Shown: one piece after another, positions 57,026-64,000 of the stretch
Layout: every line of letters starts with the position of its first letter
How positions within the stretch are numbered: position 1 is the first letter of the stretch
Source of the DNA: Catonia carolina
Lineage: Eukaryota; Arthropoda; Insecta; Hemiptera; Achilidae
Assembly: GCA_035578175.1 (NCBI GenBank)
Contig: JAQMRL010000001.1
Span: 431,285,545-431,349,544 of the forward strand
DNA length: 64,000 nucleotides
Direction: 5' to 3'
The notes under the pieces: generated by a model
Databases searched by the model: none
What the model was told of the DNA's origin: nothing
The model's input: the letters and a program-made list of their open reading frames with translations, nothing else
Position numbers and translations under genes: made by a program

Positions 57026-57611
57026 AAATTAAACTGATAGTATATAGGGAATGTTTACTACTTCAAGTTTGTCGCTAAGGTATCATCATTTCTTTTCTCT
57101 TTTAAAAAAATAAGATAAAGATGTGATTTTTAACTATTTAAATGTGACGTAAATCCTTTAAATTATAAAGTCTTTTTAAGCTAACAAAAATATATATTCC
57201 ACTATTATCTCTTATTTAATTTTGACAAAGTATAATATCTTTAATGTATTTATTTTTCTTCTTAGGATATGAAATTGTTGTAAATAAAAATATTAAGGAT
57301 ATCATATTTAAGGACTGTCCCTTGGTATAAATAAATAAAATCGTTTCTTTTAATTCAAAATTTATTTCAAAATAAATTTCGAATTAAATTTTTGAACAAA
57401 AATAACTAGAGAAAGATTGCTATTCAAAATATTATTATATTTAGAATCTGATACTTGATCTGGAATAGACATGTTCATAGACTTTGGATAGCTGACGAAA
57501 ACAAATATTTTTTCTTGATATCGCGATAATCAAAACATCTATGTCACTTAAAACGACAGGTATACAAATCTTTCCTGAAACAAATTTCACGAAATTATGG
57601 TGGTCAAATGA

Positions 57612-57891
57612 ATGGAACTGTTATGGTGGCGAAACATTCCACACTACAGAAAATTCAACGATTTCAATCAAAATTACTTAGAAAAGTTACTGACGCACCT
57701 TACGTCACTAATCGTACATTGTACAAGGATTTATGTGTTTCTCACATAACAGAAAACATTTTATAACACCCATTCTTGGTTCAGACGCAAACTTTAGTAT
57801 CATAAAAAATATCATTTAAGAACGCTGGCATCCGCTAACTTATCCGGAAATCCTCAACGCAGACTGAAACGACGATGGAGTAGATATATGA
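57612..57891 (+). pseudogene. Jockey-type LINE reverse transcriptase, C-terminal remnant
   Basis: GTVMVAKHSTLQKIQRFQSK, LLRKVTDAPYVTNRTLYKDL, ending at a TAA, and about 80 bp on LASANLSGNPQRRLKRRWSR. It matches the RRLKRRWSRD-type subfamily at 20.1-20.6 kb (KIQHFQSKLLRRIVNAP..YATNKTLHSDL..NPKRRLKRRWSRD). An internal break removes the segment between. The 3' UTR probably extends to about 58030. Confidence 0.8.
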
Positions 57892-58039
57892 TATTGCAGT
57901 TTTAAATTGTATCAATTTTTTATTCAAGATTGACCCACCGTTAACTCTTTCATTCAATTTCACTGTAAATAGTACCATCGGATTCGCTTGCTGTATTTTT
58001 ACAGTTGTGAATAAATAAACTAAGCTAAAAATCTGATTC

Positions 58040-60990
58040 AGTGTTTCCTATTTTAAATGGAAATTTTATTTTTCCTTAAATTCCGAATTCTACCTGCCAA
58101 ATTTTAAAAACGTACTGGTTGTAATGAGGACAAAAAAATCGATGCAAATATGTAAAATCGTTAACGAAATATTGTAACAAAGACAACAAAGTAATTTAAT
58201 TAAAATTTCTATAGTGTTAATATTCTACTGGCATCTTTGCAAAAATCAATTAGTTTTGAAAGGTCGTTATGGCGATGGAATTTTTTTTATTTAAGGGAAT
58301 ATCTTATTTGATAAATAACACCGATACAAAACATTGCGAAATTAGACTATAAGTGTTAACCCTTTGGCAAGTTGACAAAGTAAATTGAAAAATTATTCCT
58401 TTGATTCTTTTGTTATTTACTGGATAAAGAATTAACAAAACCTTTGTTTAGAAATTATAAATCAATTTTGTGAATGAAATTCGAGATGCCTATTTAAAGG
58501 ATGTTACGCAGTTCATGCATCAGTTACAAGTACTCACTTTAGGTGTTAAAGAAGAATAGTGACTTCTGTTAAAATTTGTTATGCATATTTTATACTAGTT
58601 TGCACTATATTTTCTTTTCTTAATTTATGTTTTCTTCAAGCTAAAAATAATAAAAAAATTGTTAAAACACAATGAAAAATATATAACGGCTGTTTTCAGG
58701 CTCGTAGGTATTTCGAAAAGTATATAGTCTAACATTTTAAAAAGCTATCGTATATTTACCATAAAAATTTAATTATTAAAGATTTTGATCACCTAAAGCT
58801 TAAAAATTTAACTTCAACAATTTCTTACCAGATATAATAAAATATTCTGCATGAAATATTACCTAATTCGGCATAAGGTAGTAATAAATATTTTATTTTC
58901 AAAACTTGGGCTATTTCTAATGGTTGTACGTTTCTTTTATTGCGGATGGATTTGACAACTTTATAAAATTTTTAAATTGGATTTAGTAATATGATTTATT
59001 CTGCATTAACGCCTACAGTCTATAACATTTGAAAAAGTTCACAATTTTCTTTTACTTTTATAGAAAACTATTGAAAAATCATGTACTTTTAACTTGAGTT
59101 TCTTCTACTTTGTCTATTTTTCATTGGTATTTCTACTTTCTGCTTAGAATTGTGCACGGATATTCCTTTATTCCGTATGTTGCCTCCAGGCAACATACTT
59201 CGTATAAAACTTCTCTATTGAAACTTTTGTACTCGTCTTGGTACTTGATTTTCCATAATAAATTCTCTTCGAAAATCAATATTTTATGTTTTTATATCTT
59301 ACATATAAGCACCTTAAGTGCTAATATTTTAGTACATCGTTTTTTAAATATTTTTAATATCTTTGAATATAAACATGAATTTATATAAGAATATATCAAT
59401 ATATTCTATCTGCATTATAATATGCTATACTACATGTAATTTCTAAAGGAGTTTGCAGTGTACACGTCCCCTCTACTTGCCTCCTCATTCTTAATCCAAG
59501 TAGTCAACAGAGGTACTGGTTGTTAGAAAATTATGTCTCTAAACTGTTACCAGTGTTTAATAATTTTGTATGAATTTGTTTCTTGTAAAATTATTTTGGG
59601 TAATTTGTATAATCCTATATTAGTTTATATATGCCACGTACCGATCGGTACATGCGTAAATTACCTCGTTCAACGTTGACCGGTACTGCAGTACGCAGTA
59701 TTTGAGCACACAGAGCACACAGTCTCTCGTGCACTGAACGGAAACCCAAACTGAACTGGCGAATTTATTTGTACTATAATATAAACAGCCTTACATTTCG
59801 TGTTAACAATTATAAAGTCAAACACTGTAGAGTATAATACAATCTATTAATCGACTATACTACATCCAAGAGTCACTTGAGACAGTGGGAATGATAGGCG
59901 ATTCCAATTTAACATTGGTTGTATAGAGCAATACGCTCTCCGCTACTATCTCTCCTACAAACATACGTAGCATTTAATTAATAACTAATAAGTTTTAGTT
60001 CTAATTGTAATTTAAACTAGGTAAAGCTAAATGATAAGTGACAGAATTCCGTGATTATAATGTAGGCCTCTATGTAGAATTAAGATCACTTTAATGTTCA
60101 GTTAATCACAATATTAAGATGGATGATATAATTTTGGCACCATCGACGTATTTATTGTATTATTGAATTGATTGGGAGAGAATACGTAGCCAGATTTGAG
60201 ATCAATGGGTTATGGTGGTTCGTGAGTTTCTTCCTCAATCTTGTATACAGTTTAAAGAAAACTTCATTTGTTCAAGTCTAAGTAGCGTTTCATTGGTTAA
60301 ATAACAGGGAGCGTTAACTATTATTGGTAAAAAATTTAATTAAAAAGAATTATACAATGTTTACCACATGTAAAACTATTTTTCCTTTTCGTATTGACAC
60401 TATCAATCAGGTGAGATTTTTGGTACTTTAACCTGAAATTACTTTATAAGATAATGAACGATTACTATTTTTATAACAATTTAAATGACGCTTATCTTTG
60501 TTCTAAATATCCAGTTTGTTTATTTGTAAAAAATCATTTTTGATTAATATTTTAAATTATATTGGCCTTTGGCTTATATATTACAAAAACTCTTCAAGCT
60601 TTTCTGACATAAAATGAACTTATTTTCTTTTCCTCTACATATCATAATTCTTTTAACAATCAGAAACATTTAATAAACTATTACTCTAACGTATTCATTT
60701 ATTGTGTCTTTTAAATATTATTATAAACACATCATAATTCTGAAAATAAATTTTAAAATAATAAAAAAATCATTTCTTTAATATGTCAAATAAAACAAAT
60801 TTGAGAAAAAATATTTTTTTTTTTTTACTATTCTGCAACATTACAATCTGTTCACTTGTAATAGAACAATCAGTAATTTTGATAAATGTTAATTAACATT
60901 TATTTCATTATAATGTTAATGAAATTGAAAATAGTAATATTAAAATTTTTGATAAATACAATGATGACTTAGAAAAAAAAGATAATAAAT
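58040..60990. other. AT-rich interval without recognised features
   Basis: The only long frame (59110-59388, +) is rich in Phe, Ile, Tyr and Ser and lacks motifs. A palindrome TACCGATCGGTA lies at about 59639-59650 in a GC-richer patch (59630-59960) whose origin is unclear. Confidence 0.35.
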
Positions 60991-61003
60991 GTAACAATGT
61001 TCA

Positions 61004-61456
61004 TTAAAACCTATAACCTAAATCAAAAACACTATGTCTTTTCAGTCTTAAAAACCCGGTATAAGTGTTATTTAGTAGATTCAGAGCCAAGAAGTTTGGA
61101 TGATTGTTGAGTCTTTCTTCATATTTACGGCTAAATTTTGATACAGTTTGTTTCATTGAGTCAATATTAAGATCGGCATAGATATAGGTGTTTTTAATGT
61201 ACCATGGAATTTGCAGGGCCCGCCGCAAGAATTTTGACTGGAAACGTTCCAATATGTTTATGTTTGAAGTGTAGGATGTACCCCACAATTGATATGTCCA
61301 CATGGGTTTTAAAACGGATTTATTTAAAATAATTTTTGATTTGTTTGAAAAAGGAGAGTACTTACCAATTAACCAGTGTAGTTTACGTACTGTCAGCTCA
61401 AGTTGTTTCTTTTTAGTTATTATGTGATGTTTCCATGTGAGGCGACAATCTAAATG
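61004..61456 (-). pseudogene. Jockey-type LINE reverse transcriptase, C-terminal part, open
   Basis: About 150 uninterrupted codons on the minus strand: HLDCRLTWKHHIITKKKQLE, VRKLHWLIGKYSPFSNKSKI, LNKSVLKPMWTYQLWGTSYT, ILERFQSKFLRRALQIPWYI, SKFSRKYEERLNNHPNFLAL, NLLNN. It is close to the 18.5-18.9 kb copy (LKPVWTYGIQLWGTAST, FQSKVLRTKLNAPWYI, ERLNNH, LALNLLDN). It is 5' truncated near 61456, so the catalytic residues are missing. Absence of stops suggests moderate age. Confidence 0.9.
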
Positions 61457-61459
61457 TAA

Positions 61460-62003
61460 AAAATGTAAAAGATATTGATATAAATATTGTTTCAGCTGAA
61501 CAGCTATTACAATACTTATTACAATACATAAGCTGGTTAACGCGTTCTAATAGCACTTACTACTTCATTATCCGTACTGAAAACCTTTTATGATTGGCTA
61601 CCAAAATCTACAGCATAGTAGAATAAAATGGAAAACTAACAATAGGAATAATAAATTTTTTCTACCGAATTTCAACAAAAAAAAATTCAGCCTAGTTCGA
61701 TCGCTATTACGAGAAATCTATTTGAAAGCATTCGATTGATCGGCAGTCCATGGTAGGCCTACTTGTTACAATACTTTAAATGTTCATACACATCATCTAA
61801 AGAGCTGACTTTCTAGCTCTTGAAAATTAAGCTAAGGTTGTGGTGACATTTTTCTTTTCACAGATTCAAAATAAACGTACAAAATACAATAAAATATATA
61901 TTTTGATCACTTTTTTACATTTTAATGCAGCAAATAATTTTATTATGAGTTAGGCTACCTCTAAAAAATTACCTCAAAATAAAATGACTACAAGAAATTA
62001 GTG
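61460..62003. other. No recognised feature
   Basis: AT-rich sequence between the LINE 5' truncation point and the Harbinger-like element; one GTAGGCCTAC palindrome at 61753-61762. Confidence 0.4.
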
Positions 62004-62006
62004 TAA

Positions 62007-62431
62007 AGGTGCGATTTCATTTTTGTGCGATCGTCGCATTCAATTACTGCATGCAGTAATCGCATGGGACTGACGCATAGGTCGGGTAGTTTCGTTTATG
62101 CAGTGGAACGTGCGATCCAACAGCACGTACGGATTAACGAAAACCCGGTTTACTGTATCTATTAGACGATGAAAGCAAGTTTGAAGGATCAAATAGTTGT
62201 AGTTTTTCTGCAGCTAACTTAATGAGTTTTGCATCATCATCTTTGGAAAAACTCATTTTCAACTTCCAGACGCATGCGACTGGTTCCCAAAGTAGTCGAT
62301 GCAGCCGACGCATACGAACTATTGCGTCGGACGCATAAACGGAACCCATTCTTAAAAAATCCATTTGATGAGTAAAGGCAGTGACGCATACAGTAATCGC
62401 ATGCAACGATCGTACAAACGAAAATGAACCT
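62007..62431 (-). mobile_element. PIF/Harbinger-like non-autonomous element, 425 bp, TSD TAA
   Basis: TAA at 62004-62006 and 62432-62434 flanks the unit, the 3-bp target duplication typical of PIF/Harbinger. Ends start AGGT and form imperfect inverted repeats of about 45 bp (GTGCGATCGTCGCAT... / GTACGATCGTTGCATGCG...). Subterminal regions are rich in GACGCAT/ATCGCATG motifs on both strands, possibly transposase-binding repeats. It keeps the beginning of a coding region on the minus strand. Confidence 0.8.
62134..62262 (-). pseudogene. MADF/Myb-SANT-like N-terminal fragment
   Basis: From an internal ATG the minus frame reads MSFSKDDDAKLIKLAAEKLQ, LFDPSN...YSKPGF. The pattern (D-x-LI-LV...LFDPS...Y) resembles the start of a MADF/Myb-SANT-like DNA-binding domain, which is the accessory protein of many PIF/Harbinger elements. 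The rest of the domain and the DDE transposase are deleted. Upstream codons of the same frame cover the terminal repeats and are not translated sequence. Confidence 0.5.
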
Positions 62432-62434
62432 TAA

Positions 62435-64000
62435 GACATCATTTAGCCTAAAGAAATTAAAGAAATATTTTGTTAAAATTTGTCTAAAGTTGTTTATTCA
62501 TAATCTTACGGAAATACCAGAATGTTTAAATTTATTATAAAATTACAAATTCATACAAATCCGTGAACTGTATGAAAATAAGTTAGCCTTTTTTGACAAT
62601 TAACAAATTCATAGCATTTAAGACAGATGACATTAATGTTGATACAATTTAAATTACATAGGCCTGGCTGTATTTGTAACACTTGTTTCTCTTGCTCACG
62701 CCGTTTGTTCTCTAAAAGCGATATAGTTATTAAGCTTTGTTAAACAATTATTATTGTACTGTGAATTACGTTAACGCCCAACTGCAGATGGTGACTGACA
62801 TTTCAAAGCCAGTTGCCGTAACAGAATTACTGTATTTCTAAACTACCCTAGAAATGCATTGCTAATTCAAAACGACGTTTCTGTGATTATTTTTTTATAT
62901 ATAAAATAATTCCTTGGAATTAAATTAATGTATATTTTTTATCGATTAAAATGTCGTACACAATTTCAGTTAATTTATTTTTAAATCCTGTTAGTTTAAA
63001 ATAAAATAAAAAAATTAGTTTAAATTTATTTAATTTTTCCAATTCGGTTTTAGTTTATTTTATTATTTTTTTTAAAACCCACTCGCTCTTAAATTTGTAA
63101 TTAAACCGAAAGTTTGATAATTACTCATTTAATTGAACTTTGATTCCTTCTTAACTTGCGGCAAACACTTTATTAATTCTTCTTATTAGTTACTAAAACT
63201 TTTTGGTTTAAAATTAATCGATAGCTGGTATTTTTAGCTTGAAATAAGAGCGTATCAAACAGGTGCTTGTAACTAAGTTTATAGTATTTAATATTTATGT
63301 ATTACTTCATTAAATGTTTTGTTGCTTTTCAAATTAAATTAATAATCAATTAAAAAATTAATTAAAACTTTTTTTTATACTTCAAATATACACCTACTGT
63401 TTTTAAAACAAAACTACTCATAACCTATTGGAAACTAAAAATTATATAATCCATATACTGTTTGCGAACAGAATCTTTTTTAAAAATATTTATTTTTTTC
63501 AATCAGTATTAAATATTATTAGTAAATCGTTTAAAAATAAAAGCTAGAAAGGGTATACTCTCCAATCATGGTTCCTCTATGACATAAATCTAGAATTTTG
63601 AATTTTATCAAAGATTTTTCAAACAGTTCAGTAATATGTTATCAAAACAAATATTGTACCATTATAAAATCTGTATGGTAACATACAATTAAAAACAAAA
63701 TTAAAACTTAAGAAAACAATACTGTTCCAAAGACGTGACTTCGGTCGAGTAATTGAAAGGAATGGAAAATTCATGCAATGCAGAATAAAAATAAAAATAA
63801 CATATTAATTTTACGATACATAAATATTTTAATTACTTAAACAATGATAAGGACAAGATAGAAAAATATTAACAATTCAAACTTTATATGATTATTCTAT
63901 AAAAACCTGATGTAACATTGATGTTCCCCGCAGCTCACAATATAAATTATTAACATACCGCCTTTAATTAACTTTAAGATAAATAATAAAACAATAATGA
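62435..64000. other. AT-rich sequence without recognised features
   Basis: No ORF, repeat family or RNA gene was recognised. Confidence 0.4.

Noticed and set aside
62134..62406. Full 90-codon frame as a complete protein
   Set aside because: The upstream part translates the terminal inverted repeat; only the part from the internal ATG resembles a MADF-like domain.

Overview
The window is AT-rich animal DNA (I estimate about 30% GC) with no recognisable intact host gene. The mobile elements point to an insect: mariner DD34D transposases, jockey-type non-LTR retrotransposons, pogo-like and PIF/Harbinger-like ends, and tRNA-derived SINEs. Repeated use of the palindrome GTAGGCCTAC fits, but does not prove, a hemipteran-like genome. 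The sequence looks like intergenic or intronic DNA built from old and young transposon insertions. No CRISPR array, operon, rRNA gene or functional tRNA gene was found.

Layout. 0-5 kb: a candidate promoter or solo LTR, a jockey RT tail abutting a 91-bp tandem array, and two SINE fragments. 5-13 kb: a full tRNA-SINE, an RTE-like LINE tail with a target-site duplication (TSD), a solo LTR with TSD ATAT, two adjacent tandem duplications and a second RTE-like fragment. 13-17.5 kb: mostly featureless. 17.5-20.9 kb: the best-preserved LINE (1.83 kb, 10-bp TSD, one in-frame stop), a CAA-tailed SINE with an 11-bp TSD, and another LINE tail. 21-26 kb: two copies of a Helentron-like repeat and two copies of a second tRNA-SINE family, one of them split by a LINE tail. 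26-30 kb: more CAA-tailed SINEs and two LINE tails. 30-38 kb: two more Helentron-like copies, a small Lys-rich ORF, and a CAA-tailed SINE split by a 750-bp solo LTR. 38-45 kb: a short inverted-repeat element, SINEs, and a transposon 5' end joined to a LINE tail. 46-54 kb: two defective mariners of nearly equal size, CAA-tailed SINEs and RTE-like scraps. 57-62.4 kb: two more jockey tails and a 425-bp PIF/Harbinger-like element.

The elements do not form a pathway. Their relationships are historical: nesting gives a relative order (CAA-tailed SINE before solo LTR; tRNA-SINE family B before LINE tail), and repeated 5' truncation with 3' ends kept is the mark of target-primed reverse transcription. 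I did not find a convincing new biological system. The most useful leads are the CAA-tailed SINE family with clear TSDs, the Helentron-like repeat family, the inverted-duplicated mariner, and a small GC-richer ORF with a KKRKV motif.
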